A DNA stretch of 64,000 nucleotides from Ignelater luminosus (GCA_011009095.1 VTPC01091258.1:682001-746000); one strand, 5' to 3'. Positions 11,860 to 25,569 are shown, numbered from the stretch's first letter. Numbers and translations: made by a program. Notes: a model not told the origin generated them from the sequence alone.

Positions 11860-13930
11860 TTACCAGAAAGCACGTTAAGTGTCCTTCAATCTTAATGAAA
11901 AACTAAATACTTTAGCTGTCACATGAGGTTAGAGACGTCAGGAGAATCATCGTCACATGAGCTGCCACGCGATGCATGGATGCGCGAAATGAATGCACAT
12001 TAAGCGCGTTTTAACACGTGAGCAGAGTTAAAATGTTAAATATTATTCGGACTTGCAGGCATACTTCATAACACAAAAACTGGAGCCAATCTGATACTTT
12101 CATGACTTTATTTGTAAATTGTGTGTTCTTAATCGTAAAAATTCGCAGAAATAGCAATGGCAACAAAACTTTTTTTTTTATTTTGTTAAGCTGTGTAATT
12201 ATACAAAAAGTTTCATTCATAAATATTATTTAGTTTTATATTTAAACGAATTTGAATTTTGAATATTATTTAGGTGGGCGATGACTGCTACGTTACCTAA
12301 GTAAATTAAAGTACCTGCATGCTACACGGTGTGTTATACGATAACGGGCTAAAATTATATTTACGTCGCTGTTTCCATAGATCATATTTTGTTCGTTTGT
12401 AACTTCTTGAAGTTTTGTGCAAAATTTCAATTGCTTTCGAAACTTTAAACTGCTGTGGTTTTACTCAAATCCGTTTGCTATTATTATCTAAATAATTAAA
12501 TAACAATGTTATTTATCTTCATCTTTACATTTAATATTATAATTATATAATAGATCGCTTTACCGACAACTTGTTATAAACATTGTTCGTGGACATTTAT
12601 CATTTAAATTTTAAAGACCTTAATGGTTCAGAGTAAAGTCGCGCTCTAGGCAACCATAAGGCCCAATGATTTTGCTCCCGACAGTCACGCAAGGAAGATA
12701 TCATTAATATCTCAATTATTGTTAAAGGACTCTGTAAGCAACCAAAGCCCTTAGGTGCTGACAATCCATTGGATCAACGTTTTATGTTGGATAGAAAACG
12801 AGAAAAACAATGAAAAAAATGGAATTTACAGCTAATTATTATTTCTTCGATTATAATTTCTTGTTAGGATTTTGACACGATTTAATTATTTTCAATTCAA
12901 ATGCACGCAACACATCCTATCGAATTCGTCAGAGGATTTTACTATGCCATCAGATATTATACAGTTCAGCTTCCACTTACAAAGTTGTCTAAAGGATTAC
13001 TACCAAATAAGTTTCTGCTCGTGCTAAATTACAGTAATACATCTACTGAATTTCGTAATAGAGCTTTTTGATAGATCACTGAATGGAAATTGACTTGCTT
13101 ATCATCGAGGTTTCCTTAAGAAAGTTTGTGACTGTCTTCCTAAACCGATCGGACGCTTTTACTTTGATTTTCTGTATTTATTTGATAAAATTCTCTTTTA
13201 CGCGCTTTATACGATTTACGTTTGCGGTTTTTCAACAATACCAAAAGACCTAATACCCCAAATAAATATGTGATAAAGTAGAATTCGATCCTGTCACCAG
13301 AACGTTACGTAATAGCATATTAAAAATAACTCACTGAGAATTTATATAAAAATAATAATAATAAGTATGTTGAGTATTCAGTCTATAAACGGCAGTTTAA
13401 AACTGACCATTACATGTACCTGGTAAAACAGAACATAAAAAATATTTTAATGTAGCACTAACTCTACTTAAATATAATAATAATAATAATAATAATAATA
13501 GTAATAGTACTCTATAAAAATATCTTACAGTAACATAACACATGTTAAAAATCCAAATTGGTTGTAATCAATGCAACACAAAACAAGCACATCTCTCTTA
13601 CCACCATCTAATAGACTCCCAGTAACTCAACAATATCCACTAATTTAGACTCATTGTGTATCCACGTCTAGAGTGTACACCACTACATGTTCTAATAAAT
13701 CACTAGTGGTTTGCAACAAGATAGCTTTTAGTAACCGTTATACATGAGTCATAAAATATATCAATATATGATTAGCTGTTATTGAAGCCGATGTAAGAGG
13801 AGTATAACATATATATGCCTTAATTGCATCTTAGGTACCCTAGGATTGATTAGTTTTAGTAACAATGAAGTGTCAATATAATTATTTAACAATTTGTATA
13901 TAAAAGGTATGACAGTAACATCTCTCCTTT
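11860..13930. other. AT-rich stretch with no gene; one microsatellite
   Basis: I see no coding region. An (AAT)n run of about ten units is at 13475-13512. A short CpG-richer patch at about 11930-12020 has no recognisable content. Confidence 0.5.
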
Positions 13931-13931
13931 T

Positions 13932-15635
13932 AGCTAAAGTGACACATCTTTGGAAAGCTCTTGAAAAATGCGTTTTATTGATACCATAAAAAGGTAATTT
14001 TGGGTAAGTAATTATTAACTGATTTAATAATAAGGTGATGAAATCTTTGTGAGCTACTTAATTCGATTAAATAACCCCAGACAATTGCTATTGATTTATT
14101 ACTACTTTTGCATATAAAATATAACATTTTATTTAATAAATTGTTCAAAATATTCATCGTTCTTTTCTAAACAGTAGTATAACCGATTCTGAAACTCCTT
14201 TCTCACATTTTCGAACGCAGCCCTAGGAAGTAAGCGACATTATCGAATGATACGGTTATGCAGATCCTCAAGTGATTCTGGTTGGGTTTTATAAACCACC
14301 GACTTTAAACGCCCTCAGAGGAAACAATCCAGAGGCATCAAATCTGGCAATCTTGCTGACTATTCTATGGGATTTTTTCTGCCAATCCATTGATGAGAAA
14401 ATCTGTCGAACGAGCACAACGTAGTGAGGTGGTGCCCCGTCTTGCTGCAAATGAATTAAGTCTTCACGCAAATTTATGTTTCCATCCACATCTTCTGGAT
14501 CTCCACCTCCTGAACGATAAGATGTTCGGTCGTATTTTACAATAACTTTAAATAGACTTCTCCATACAAATTTTGTTTAATAAAGAGAGAACCGATAACT
14601 GCATCTCCAAGAATATCCGCCCACACGTTAAGTTTCTGGGGCTATCAAACAAATATTTTTCACCAATTCCGGGATAGTTCGAATTTTCTCGGCCATCTCT
14701 TCATAAAATTGAGATAATTCTGGAGTCACTGTAAACTGTCCCAAAACTTTCAATCAATCAAATATTCGTGGTTTTGCACGTTTTTTATTTGCTGTTGATC
14801 CTGTTTCTTCACATTTCGAGATTAATAGTAGTATGACTGACATTTTTTCTGCGATGTTTAGTATTAAAAACAGTAGCTGTTCTTAATGCACAGTGGTTCT
14901 CAGCCCCATGGATAAAAATTATTTCAACTCTCTCTGCCAACGTGTACACCATTATAATATTCGACTTTACAGATTTCGTATGATGACTGCAGAAGAATAT
15001 TAAACAATGAAATGTAATGAAACCACCAAGGGCTATTTATCTGAATTTGAAAACTATTTATCAAGCGATTTCAAAAGTCATTAACAAACTATTATACCTA
15101 AATCTGCAGCTTAGTGTTATAATTGCCTGATTAAAATTCAATTTATTTTCAATAAACAAAGAAAGAAAGAAAGAATGTAAAACGACATTTCAGAAAACAA
15201 AAGAATATTTTTTTAAAATGTCAAATAATGACGTTTGTTGAAAAACTATTGTTTTGTTTTTTGAAACGCCATTTCACTCCATTCTTAATCTCTACAGTAA
15301 ACGTAAGCAAACTCTGATCTTAATTATGTAGCTCACAATGATCCCTACACCTTATTATTGAATCAGTTAATAATTACTTACCCAAAATTACCTTTGTATT
15401 GTATCAATCAAAAGCATTTCTCAAGAGCTTTCCAACGATGTGTTACATGCGAGGAGCTGCTATCTAAGATTTTAAAGTTATGGGATGCTGGTGAGCGGGG
15501 GGTTAGGGTGACGCCATATTTAGAAGGCCATTTAGGTTCCCCCTCCATACTGTCAAAACGGTTTTGAGCATTTTACGATACCTTTTTTTTAAGAAATTAC
15601 AGCTCATTAAAAGTTGTAAATAGACACCCTGTATA
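13932..15635 (-). mobile_element. Decayed mariner-like (Tc1/mariner) transposon with long inverted repeats
   Basis: Segments 13932-14070 and 15311-15456 are imperfect inverted repeats; the block around AATTACTTACCCAAAATTACC is nearly identical in both. The right side runs on to ACACCCTGTATA (ending 15635), a typical outer end for this group, whereas the left side has no matching end and seems truncated or too diverged. Between the arms, on the minus strand, lies a transposase remnant. The long arms and the TATACAGGGTGT-like terminus are shared with the element at 31902-32825. Confidence 0.75.
14129..14900 (-). pseudogene. Tc1/mariner-type DDE transposase remnant
   Basis: The minus strand shows TGSTANKK near 14800, LNVWADILGDAVIGSLFI near 14600, LIHLQQDGAPPHY near 14440 (the second catalytic Asp block, normally WFQQDGAPPH), a decayed copy of the block that usually reads W-P-x-R-S-P-D-L-T-P near 14360, and a well-kept tail NVRKEFQNRLYYCLEKN to the stop at 14129. 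A functional relative would cut and paste its own element through a DDE/D nuclease. Stops and frame changes interrupt it repeatedly, the helix-turn-helix N-terminal half is barely traceable, and the last catalytic region is eroded. It is not functional. Confidence 0.8.
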
Positions 15636-15699
15636 AAAAATAGTGTACATAGCAATCTGACATTATTAAAAAAAATAAAGTTGTATAACTTTTTGCAAC

Positions 15700-16690
15700 A
15701 ATCTCCTTTATATGAACATCAAATGTAAGTAAACAATACTGCTAGATCCTTTACTTGACCATCTTCTGTTAATAACTCATTATTTATTGTAAAGTTATAG
15801 ATAATGGTAGTTTTTGCTTTACTATACAGCATTTATCAGTGTTTAATAGTAAATCATTATCTTTAAACCAATTGTACTATTTATGTCCTCCGGTAGTGTA
15901 CTGCAGTCCGCCACATTATTCACAGACGAGAAAACTCGAACGTCATCAGCATAAAGTAAACACTGAGAACTGGACACTGCAGTCTAGTAAATTATTAATA
16001 AACATGTTGAACAGAAGCGAGCCAAGACACGACCCTTAAGGTACACCTGAAATCGGACTGAATGTAGATTATGATATTTCGTTCACTACAGCATAGTTAT
16101 TCCTATCTTTCAAGTATGACTTTATTAACTTTATTGCACTACCATTGAATCTAAATTTAAGCAATTTTCGAATAATAATCTGAAAATTCACAGTCAAATG
16201 CTTTACTTATATTTTACACAACACACCTGCTCACCATTAGTGTTTAGCGTTACATATTCTAAGAAGATTGCTAGATTAATAACAGTACTTCTTTTTTCTC
16301 TGAATCAGCGTTGAGGTACAAAAAGAGAAATTTCTATACGCTCGTATATTTGATTATATAATATCCTTTCAAAGACTTTTGAAAGTTGAAGTTGGTCTGT
16401 AGTCACATTTATTCGTTGGTTCCCATCCTTTATAGATTGAAATAACTTTTGATAGCTTCCAACTGCTGGGGAACTTTCCTACACGTATGGACATATTAAA
16501 AATACTTGTAAGTGAAGATTTCAAAATCTCAGCACAATCTTTTATAATGTATGTTGAAATACAGTCAGGGCCTACACTTGATGTGGACTTTAAAAATTGT
16601 ATGGCATGCTCCACAAACGTAACATCCACCTGTACAAAATTAAAAATGTTCAGTTCATAATCTGTTTTCTGTTTAAGTCTTGACATGGTG
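15700..16690 (-). pseudogene. LINE reverse transcriptase fragment (N-terminal and catalytic blocks)
   Basis: Read on the minus strand from 16690 down: an open stretch of 105 residues has AIQFLKSTSSVGPDCIS, IIKDCAEILKSSLTSIFN and GKFPSSWKLSKVISIYK, which are the classic early blocks of CR1/Jockey-type reverse transcriptases. After several stops come KVFERILYNQIYERI (near 16370), the G-V-P-x-G-S-C-L block near 16030 and LYADDVRVFSSV (near 15930), the catalytic Y-A-D-D motif. The endonuclease domain is not attached. Many stops show that it is an old, 5'-truncated copy. Its C-terminal part is missing at about 15700, close to the end of the neighbouring mariner-like element. Confidence 0.85.
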
Positions 16691-16699
16691 ACTTACTTG

Positions 16700-17700
16700 A
16701 TTTATTTTTTTGAGAAGACTTCTTTTCATTCTAATTTTTCTTTATTTCTGTGCTAAACAATTTGAATACCTGCTTTGATATATGGTTTTAGAGATTATTA
16801 TAAAAACAGGCAAGTGATTGTAAAGTATAATATATATAATAAGAAAGTTGCTATGATTTCTTGTTTCATAGGAACAACCAGGCAAGAATAAGTGAATTGC
16901 TTAAGATAAATTATGTAGATCTGGTATTAGAATATTTGATAAAGCTAAAATCTTGATATTCCTAAACAGTTGCTTACAGCTAACATTGTCTTTTATGCAG
17001 TTGTTGTATTTTTTGAATTTTAAATATTAACAAAAGAATTTCTTGACTAGAAAAACCCCGAAAGATAATTCCATAACGGAAACGTGACTCAAAATTTGCA
17101 TAATAAACAGTTTTACCTGTTTCTAGGTTTCCCTTGCTAATAATACCTTTGAGTACTATGCCGTGTACGGAGAACCTAACTTACAAGATACTGTCTGGAT
17201 ATGCTTGTCTTATTTTAAAGAACGGTCTGCTGTAACACCTAGAAATGTTGTGTTATTTACAAATTCAACAATTTTTTTGGCAAGTGATAAGGTATTTTGT
17301 GTTGTTACGTTATGATTCTTTGACGTGAAATAAAGTGCTTTGGTTTTATCAATGTTTGGTTGTTACTGCCAAACCATTCTTTTAAAGCCGTCATTTACTA
17401 TTAATAGAAAAGTGGTTAGATATAAAAATTTTATATTTTTTCTGGCGTTTTGTATTGGCTTTATTATAGTTATGTTATCCCTTTTTCAAATAAAATCTAC
17501 AGAAACGTTCTAGGAGAGCAATAACTTGTCTCATTCTTTTAGTTTTGTAAATATGACTTTAAACTCTAACCCATTCAATTTATCATTTATGGTGATTTCG
17601 TACTCAAACACTTTGTCGATTACTTCTTGTAGATGATTTGGAATTTCTGACGATTGGATACCATTTATCACTATTTTACTATCGCTCATAGTTATTGTTT
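16700..17700 (-). pseudogene. Second LINE fragment: reverse transcriptase C-terminus, with a possible ORF1 scrap
   Basis: On the minus strand, 17700-17560 reads SKIVINGIQSSEIPNHLQEV, resembling LINE ORF1 proteins. From about 17390 down come KTKALYFTSKN, NNTTFLGVTADRSLK, a block matching Y-Y-A-x-F-E-S-R-x-x-Y-G-I, then CKQLFRNIKILAL and NHSNFLI near 16850. These are the thumb and tail of a CR1/Jockey-type polyprotein. It lies upstream (higher coordinates, same strand) of the N-terminal fragment at 15700-16690, the wrong order for one element, so two LINE copies lie head to tail. Several in-frame stops. Confidence 0.75.
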
Positions 17701-17709
17701 ATACTCTCA

Positions 17710-20700
17710 AACTCACGCCTGAAAGGTGCTGAAAAACACATAAATACTGGGAACGATTCCCAAGGAAAAATAAAATAATAAAAAGTTTAGAAAATTCTTT
17801 GAAACTGTCGTTCACATTTTAAGATCTCTTAAGGATTACAGGAACTTCAAAAAAAAGACTCAAGGACGCAACGGAGTTTATTTTATATCATCTGCAACAG
17901 TTTAGATGCTTCAACGTCTTTACCCGGGTCAATCCCAGGAGGTTTACCTTCATTTCTGATTTTCTCCAAGAAACATATAGGTTTACTGATTTCATAAAAC
18001 TTTTATGTTTTAGAAGATTAATGTTTTAATTTAATTTTAACACAAGAAACATAATATACTTTTCAAGTATCAAACAGTTTTTCTTTTTAAATATTTACGT
18101 CGAAAACACTCGAGTTGAATTTTAAGTAGATTTTAATTGCCATTTAAAGAAGAGTAAATACTCTTGAGAAGAACCCTTAGGTGTCAAGTGGTGCTGACTA
18201 AAATTCTTTTTAGGGATCTCATTGCAAGTCAAAATTAAGTTATTCTAAAAATAAAGCATTGGAAAACGAAAAACGCAATTACTGCTAAGTCTAGGATTTG
18301 TTCTTCAAAGTTTATATTAGCTAAAAGCTCTTCTAACTTTTAAAAGTTATTTAATTAATTAGATTAGGTGATATAAAGAAAAGGTACAGTCTTCTTTTAT
18401 TATTTTTTTCTTATTGATTTCTTTTATATTATCTTCAAAATTATAAATTTCTATGTGAAGTTACAATGTAAAATATAAACATAACCGCAATTTATTTAAA
18501 ATCGATGTAAAAGAGACTTGTAAATAGCATTCGGTTAAAGAATCACCCCTTACTACATTAATATATTCATAAATTAAGCTACTATGATATATTTTTTATA
18601 TATGGTAAATTTGTTTTTGTTTCCTCTATAATGCAATATTTCAACACCAACAGCTAGAAAAGTCGATAATAGCTAGGAGTTCTTTTCAATAAAAGTTGTT
18701 AGCCATAGTCACGTAAACGTAAAGCGGAAGGTTTTCATGTATAGTAGTTATTGATGATTCTAAGGAGAAGAAACTACCTACATGTTTCATGCTGGTATTT
18801 ATGTGGTTTAACATATAGATTATGTAGGTTTACTTATACCAACCAAAATTATATGAAATTTAGATGACAGTATTGACTCCCAAAGTTTTCGTTTCTGTTT
18901 CAAGTTCAAGACAAAGTTTGCGTGAGAAATTGTAAACTTGTTACGTATTCCGTATTTTAACCTTAATCAAAAATATAAAGCAGGTGGAGGCCAATATACG
19001 GAAATATAATTCTTAAACTTAATCTAAAGGAGTCTAAATCGATTAAAATATACGAAAGAAACATTTTATAGGTCTGTGGTAGTGAAAAGAATAAACGTGT
19101 ATTTATGTTCAGTCAATCACTAGCGTCCAGCGACCATGCACTATAATCATAGTAGCATCCAACACTTAAAAAGTTAAAATGCAGTGTTGGGTACCGATAA
19201 TTCCAAATTTATTTTAAAAAGTAAGTAACAATGCGGAAATCAAAAATAGCCTTATTCAGGTCAAATCCTAGATTTTTCATTAGAGTTAACCGAATGCACA
19301 ATGCACGTGTACTCCCCATACTTGAACTAAATTGGGAAAACAAGCGCTCGATGGGAGGAAAATTAAAATACTACCAAACTTAAGAAATAAAAATTAAGCA
19401 CCGAAATGTGCAAGAAAACAAAGAAAAATGAAAAATTATAATTACAAAAAAAATAGTCTAGTATTTAACGTAATTCGTTTTATCTAAATGCAGATAAGAG
19501 ATGGTTTAATAAAGATACATCTAGATAAGATAATAGATAAACGTTTTTTATCTACAGGAATTATCCAGATAGAACAATCTAGATAATGCACAACACTGTT
19601 AAAACGTAAACTACTATGGCAGTTTAGAATGTTTCTATACGCGCTGCGACTGTTCTCGATTAAAGGTCTCTGAATTTTATCAAATAATGTAGGAATAATC
19701 CTGTTTGCATAAGCAAAGGCCCTGTAGTAGTGTTTTACAGCTTCTTTTAGTTGATCATTATTAAAAACTGAATAGAAATGAAATAGGCATACAGAAGAAT
19801 TAATTTTAAGTGATTTTACCTAACAGAATAATTTACCGTTTATGTTATAAAAAGCGCCCCAGCATGTATAGCATGTACAGCTTAATATTTGTTAGAGTTG
19901 TAATATCATCGACAATGTTTTCAAATTGCACTTATACAGAGTGTCCGTAAAGTAAAGGGACAACATTTAAGGGTAGATTCCTGGGGTCAAAATACGTCGA
20001 GCCCAACTTGCAATTAGCGAAATTGCTTTCTCAAGAAGTTGCGGGCTTTTCTTTTCCATTTCTATTCTTTACTGTAACTCAGAAACTACTGATGTGATAT
20101 TGTTTAAATTTAGTATACTTAGGTTTCAATTGCTTGTAATTAAAATTTACAAGCAAAACGTTAATTTAACCAGCAGTATCCTTTTTGAGAATAATGTTAG
20201 AGAAAAAATTTATGTTAAATAATAAATATGACAACTATGTCAATTCATGGCATCAAAATAAATTGAAAGCTTTTATTTTGTCAAATGATGACAGTTCGTG
20301 CAGTTTGAATAACATTATCAGATCGTAGATAGACGAACATATGCAGCATTTCAAGAGCAAACGAAACCAGACGACATTCATATCACAAAACGAAAATGTA
20401 GCATTTGTTTGAAGAAAATTACGAAAGAAGGTTATGGCTAGTGGAAAGACAAGAACATTCAGATTTTGTAAATAATGATTTGTAATCGTTATATCGATAT
20501 ATGTAACTAAACGTATAAGTTTTTTTGGTTATATACCCAATTTGACCTCTGTCAAAGCTAACCGCAAAATTTACAGTAAATTAATGTTGTTTTCTATTTT
20601 ATGTAAACGATTACAAAAATTATAAACCATATTTAAAGGTAAAAAAGGTAAAACAAAAAAACTGTAATAACTTTAAAAGACAGTAGGAATATCAGTGATT

Positions 20701-22127
20701 TGTAACCGTAAACTAACTATGCTTGTTTTTTTTCGATAACGTGTTTTTGACCCAACTAAGAAAAATGGCAACAATTTATTCTGTAAATTACTTTTATTAG
20801 CCTACCGATTCGATGAATTTCCAAATTCAAAGCCTCCTTGCAAGGACATACGTTCGCCGGTGTGCAGCAGCGTTGCCAAGTTTAAATTTCTCTTTTTAGT
20901 ATGTGTGATGAAACTAAGTACATTGGGACACTTGCGTTTTCAGTTCTGTCACCTTAAAACGCTAATGAAGGTTGCTACCTGAAGCTTTTATTGGTATTTA
21001 CAAGACACTTCGTACAAACATGGAAAATTAAACCAAATCAATAAAAAGGTCTTGTCTAGTGGATTTAACAAATTGCATGCAACACCCTCAAGTCTTTATC
21101 TTTATCCAAATTTAAATAAATTCATATTAACCTTATTTTACACAGGTATTTTCTAATTTTACAGAAAAATAAAATTGTAATAGGTAATTGAACATGATTC
21201 TTTGATCTAGAAACCGTTTACTAACCGCTAATGGTTTATATTTAAAAGAACGAAAAATAAAGGCGAAATAATGATACATCTAACAAATCACAAGTAGTAT
21301 TTGTGCAGGACGTAATAAGATCTCAGAATAACAAACATACGTTTTAAAGTGTTAAGTATTTCCTGACAGATTTATTTGTTCTTTTCAATAGGATTGACTA
21401 CGGGAGTTGCAGGACCGGTCTCGATTGTACAAATGCAAATAACTCGGCTAGTATAGCACTTTGGAAAAAAGTTTATTAAAACAAATCTGAGTATTCATCG
21501 TCATCTATCTCCCTTCTGATTGATGCCATACATTTTAAATACACCCTGTATAATATGAGAATAACCTATTGTTAGTAATTTTCTTCGATTAAATTAAGGC
21601 ATGAGACATTTATACATTTAATAAATTGGATTCTCCGATCAGATAAAATCCACTGTTGGTGATTATTCTTAATTTATTCATTAACTTTGAAAATTGACAC
21701 ACGCGATCGTTCTATAAATAACTTCGTTGATATAGTCGGCCTTTTAATTGTTGTTTTCCTAAATGAAATCTTTAATAGTTTTATAACACTGTTAAGTTCA
21801 TACATTAAGTTCTTAGGATTATAATTCTTATTTTAAGATTTTTTCGTTGAAACTCAATAAGATGATTTCTTTCTAATCTTAAACAACGTTTTTTATTTTA
21901 TATGACAATAAACTACATAGAAAACAGACGTAACGAAAAGAGTATACAGAGCGTTTCACTTCTTGCTTGTGTCAAAATTCTAACACCGGTAAAAGAACAG
22001 GAGTGATTGGCTTTATTAATTATATTTTGTAAATGGGTTGTTTCGGGAAAAAGCTAAAAAAGAGACCTAATTCCCGTATAAGCCAGAAATCGAAAGATGT
22101 TCAATCCCGTAGCTCGAAGTGGAAGAT
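17710..22127. other. AT-rich stretch, no gene seen; two MITE-like termini
   Basis: I see no coding content. ATACAGAGTGTCC (about 19933-19945) and ACACCCTGTATA (21541-21552) face each other in the right orientation to be ends of one element. The bases inside the two ends do not match, so I do not join them. Confidence 0.45.
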
Positions 22128-22140
22128 GGGGGGGGGGGGG
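22128..22140 (+). repeat. Poly-G tract (13 G)
   Basis: Thirteen consecutive G in AT-rich surroundings. Runs like this are error-prone in sequencing, so the exact length is uncertain. Confidence 0.9.
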
Positions 22141-22639
22141 ACAAAAATAGTAAATAACCCAAATAATGATGTTCTTACCTGAACCTAAAGCTTAAATTTC
22201 AACTAAAAGCCTAACAGAAAGGATAGAATAAGAATTTACTGTTAAAATTTTTCTTCTTTCCTTTACACCCACGGTGCGAGCAGAAACCTAACGTATATTT
22301 TTGTCTCTCTTGTTTGACAGGTGTGTCTCCACTTTTCCATGAGAAAAATGACATTTAAAACAATATCAAGGCACACTAATTGTCACTGCCAGCTGTCTTC
22401 CAACTGTATGTGTTTTACTACATCTGTCAGCATTTCTATAATTATTTTGTGAGATCTCATATTTAGGTATGCTGTTTGTTTCAGTTTTTATCGATGAAGC
22501 TTCGTTATTGTGAGTTATCTCGTTGGTCTATATTGACGCCCACAACCGTTCAATTTTTGTTAGTGTCGAAGTGTTCCTGTTTTCTCTGTTTGTGCTTTTG
22601 TGATTTCTTGATTTTGTCTTAGGTTTCTGTAGGTACTCT

Positions 22640-23260
22640 AATTGTTTTGAAATTTTTGTTTTGCTGTTTACGTCTCTTGGATGTGGTGTATCATTTAAGT
22701 CTTCCGCTTAAAGCAGGTAATTTCTGGTCAAGGTTCTGTCTGATACGATGTATTTTATTTTCTATTATTTTCTGCCAGAAGTATTCTGTCGATGTTACAG
22801 GTTTAAGTGGTTACTGCGGTAAGACTTTGAATTCGTTGACTTGTGCTGCTGTTTGCTTGTGTGTAGTTCATTAAAGGAGTTTATCCGTGTTAGTTTGTTG
22901 GCAGAATAAGTTCGTTAACAAGATTAACTATTTGTTAACTTTATTGATGGTCTTTGTTTCGGTATAAATGGCTTCTGTGATGTGTAAGTGCTGCCTGGAA
23001 CGCATCATTTATATTTTTTGATAGAAAGAAACTGTTCAGTAGCGTATACTTCTTGTCAACATTCACAATCTTCTGTATTTTTGCATTTGAATGTTTCCTG
23101 AACCCTGCTGAGCTTGGAGATGTTTAGTAGACCGCAGTGCACCCTATTCGCGAGGCTGATATAGCCGTTCTACCTCTGATTTCGGGTGAAGAAGATTAAA
23201 CTTCGTTAACAAACGATGAGTTGCTCTGTCCAATTCATCTAGGCCTGCACAAGTTTTTTC
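22640..23260 (-). pseudogene. LINE polyprotein fragment, C-terminal region
   Basis: On the minus strand at about 23240-23140: LDELDRATHRLLTKFNLLHP followed by KSEVERLYQPRE. This matches the post-reverse-transcriptase block of a LINE group where H-P-K-S-D-V-x-R-L-Y-x-P-R-K-E-G-G-R-G-L is conserved. Further down, KYTLLNSFLLSKN, HRSHLYRN, then NEFKVLPQ and KIIENKIHRIRQNLDQKLP keep a coding flavour, but in several frames. Stops and frame changes are frequent. The plus-strand frames over the same region are shadows. The LINE clade is uncertain. Confidence 0.55.
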
Positions 23261-23269
23261 AGTTTAGCT

Positions 23270-23700
23270 TAGTATTTAAGACATTTGTGAGCCTGGTTTT
23301 CTATTTATTTATGAATTCCTTTTTAAGAGCAGTGCGGTTGATTCTTAATTTTGGTGTATACCCAGATACCTATAGGTGTGGTTTAGTTGTAGAAGCTGGA
23401 TATTTAGAAGGGTATCGTTGAAACGCTATTGTCAGCGTACTACTTCAAAATACGCGCTCTTCTTTAAAGTTATTTTATGTTAATCGTGATATTTTAGATT
23501 TTAGTCAAAAGAAACTGCTATCCGAGTCTTTAGTATTACCATATTTCAATCACTGTAATTTTGCATGTCTTGACACTAGTGATAAATATCGCAGTCAAAA
23601 AATACAAAATTGAGGTTACCGCCTTGTTTATAGTTTAAGAAGATATGATCATATTTAACATAAAATTAATGAACTAGGTTAGTTAAGGATGGAATATCGC
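23270..23700. other. No feature seen
   Basis: AT-rich, without a recognisable gene or repeat. Confidence 0.4.
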
Positions 23701-23712
23701 TAGAACTATCAG

Positions 23713-23900
23713 ATGAGATCGTTCACACAAGCTCTGCTCACATCTGAATATTCTTCTACATCTCTTATTTCTGAATTGATACCTAGATCATGTGCGCACT
23801 CTGCAAATACACGGTATAAATCTATGCTTTTTATACCACATCTCACGTCTTTTTTGTTTCGTAAAAGTTTTATACACACTGCTCAAAATTTGACGTTGGA
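23713..23900 (+). pseudogene. Possible LINE C-terminal tail fragment
   Basis: The translation RYKSMLFIPHLTSFLFRKSF followed by IHTAQNL resembles the tail of many LINE polyproteins (short basic run, V/I-P-x-x-R-T, S-F, then A-x-x-L-W-N-x-L-P). The terminal W-N-x-L-P is not kept. Weak call from pattern alone. Confidence 0.4.
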
Positions 23901-24624
23901 CACATCACAAACTCACAACACTAGGTCAATTATTTTGTACTGATATACAACTGAGTTGCAGTTTCTGCAATTAATATAGTTAGACCTCGACCAAGCAGTT
24001 GCTTTGACATAACTGTGAAATGTTTATTCTTAATTGGTTAGTAAAAATCAGTAGGTGTGCACGTGAAACAATTGCATACAACGCTTATTGTAAATATCGT
24101 AGCCGCTTGAAACTAGAGGATATGCTTAAAAAAAATGTATATGGATAAACCAAGCCTATTTTCACTTTAGTAACTCTGACCATCGATTTCAGCAGACAGC
24201 AGTTCTTGAGTATACAACAAAAGAAAGACTAATAGTTGCAATTGTACAATTAATTGATTCATGTATATTCATTTACAAAGATCATGCTAATTTAGAAACG
24301 TTTACAAAATGTTACAAATCCTCCATTTAATTACATTGTCTAAGAATTACAACGTCCCACTTCAAATTTTGGGCAGTGTACAGTGCAATCAAGATTTATA
24401 ATTCTATTCCTTTGGACATAAGTAAGTACTTTTGATAATAAATAGGTTTTTGGATGTCATTTGAAATAATACTTTTTAAATATGCACTAAAAAGTTTTGA
24501 ATTTTTGTTTTCTATTATCTACCTACTTTAATAATTATTTAAGATTTTTATTTCGGTGAAATTATTATTATTATTTCATCATGTCTCTTATAAATATGAG
24601 TAACAAGAGATCCTTGCAAATTGC

Positions 24625-24815
24625 TGTATTATGCCACTGAACGGCAGTCTCCCTATTTGTACAGTAAGATCGCGCTTTAGAACTGACGTGCATAACATTA
24701 ATTTACGACATAGAGGTCTATTGACTTCTTTTTCATACAATATCGCTACAGTATATAATGATCTTCCTGAGTCGTTCAAAACTGTATCTAGTAAACAATC
24801 GATCTTAATTTTGCA
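24625..24815 (+). pseudogene. LINE C-terminal tail fragment
   Basis: Translation VRSRFRTDVHNINLRHRG, then SFSYNIATVYNDLPESFKT, fits the conserved tail of CR1/Jockey-type polyproteins (R-S-R-x-R/x-x-S-F-x-x-x-x-x-x-x-W/Y-N-x-L-P-x-x-x-K). About 60 residues are open. It ends where the BEL/Pao fossil begins, suggesting one element inserted next to or into the other. The opposite-strand frame at 24588-24944 is its shadow. Confidence 0.55.
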
Positions 24816-25569
24816 GAAGCCGAAGCAATTGATCTTTTTGGTTTTTGTGATGCTAGTGATGTCGCGTTTGTCTGTGTAACTATTGCAGGACGGATCAGTT
24901 CTTACAAATCTGCTATGTTTAAAATTAAGAATATTGCCAATCAATGAAAGATTTACAATTCTTACGGCTGAACTTAATAGTGCATTGCTTCTGGCTTTGT
25001 TAATAGTTAAGATTCATAAGATCTTGTCCAAATTCAACAACGTTTATAGATTTCCAGACTCTCAGGTGGATTGAGTTAACTCAAATTGTATCTAAACAAA
25101 TTAAATAATTACGTAGCAAATTGAGTATCAAAAATCAATGAATTGACACAAAAGTTTAAATGGAACTACGTTGCGTCAAGCCAAAATTCTAGCGATTTAA
25201 TATCTAGGGGCACTTCCCCTGAGACGTTAGTTAATAGTTGTGGTGGCATGATCTAGAATTTTTGACTCAATCACAACTAAGCATTTTATTTTAATGCAAT
25301 CTGAGATTGAGTCACTGGAAAATATACCAGAGATTAAATCTTATGTTGTTACACCCAAAGCTGAATATTTGCCTGTGTTGACTAAAGTTTCTAATCTTCA
25401 AAAATTACGAAGCATTATAGCCTATGTTTTAAGATCTATAAACAGTACTAAAAATAAAAAAGGAAAATCAATGGGAAATCTAACTACTGGCGACTTAGAT
25501 TATTTGCTAAATATGATAATTAAACTTGAACAACAAAAACGTTTTCAAAAAGAAATGGCTGGACTTCCG

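Noticed and set aside
19933-21553. Single 1.6-kb transposon bounded by inverted ATACAGAGTGTCC and ACACCCTGTATA
   Set aside because: Bases just inside the two ends do not match and nothing coding lies between, so they are more likely separate element ends.
24588-24944. 118-residue minus-strand frame
   Set aside because: It is the shadow of the plus-strand LINE tail and the start of the BEL/Pao region, which carry recognisable motifs.
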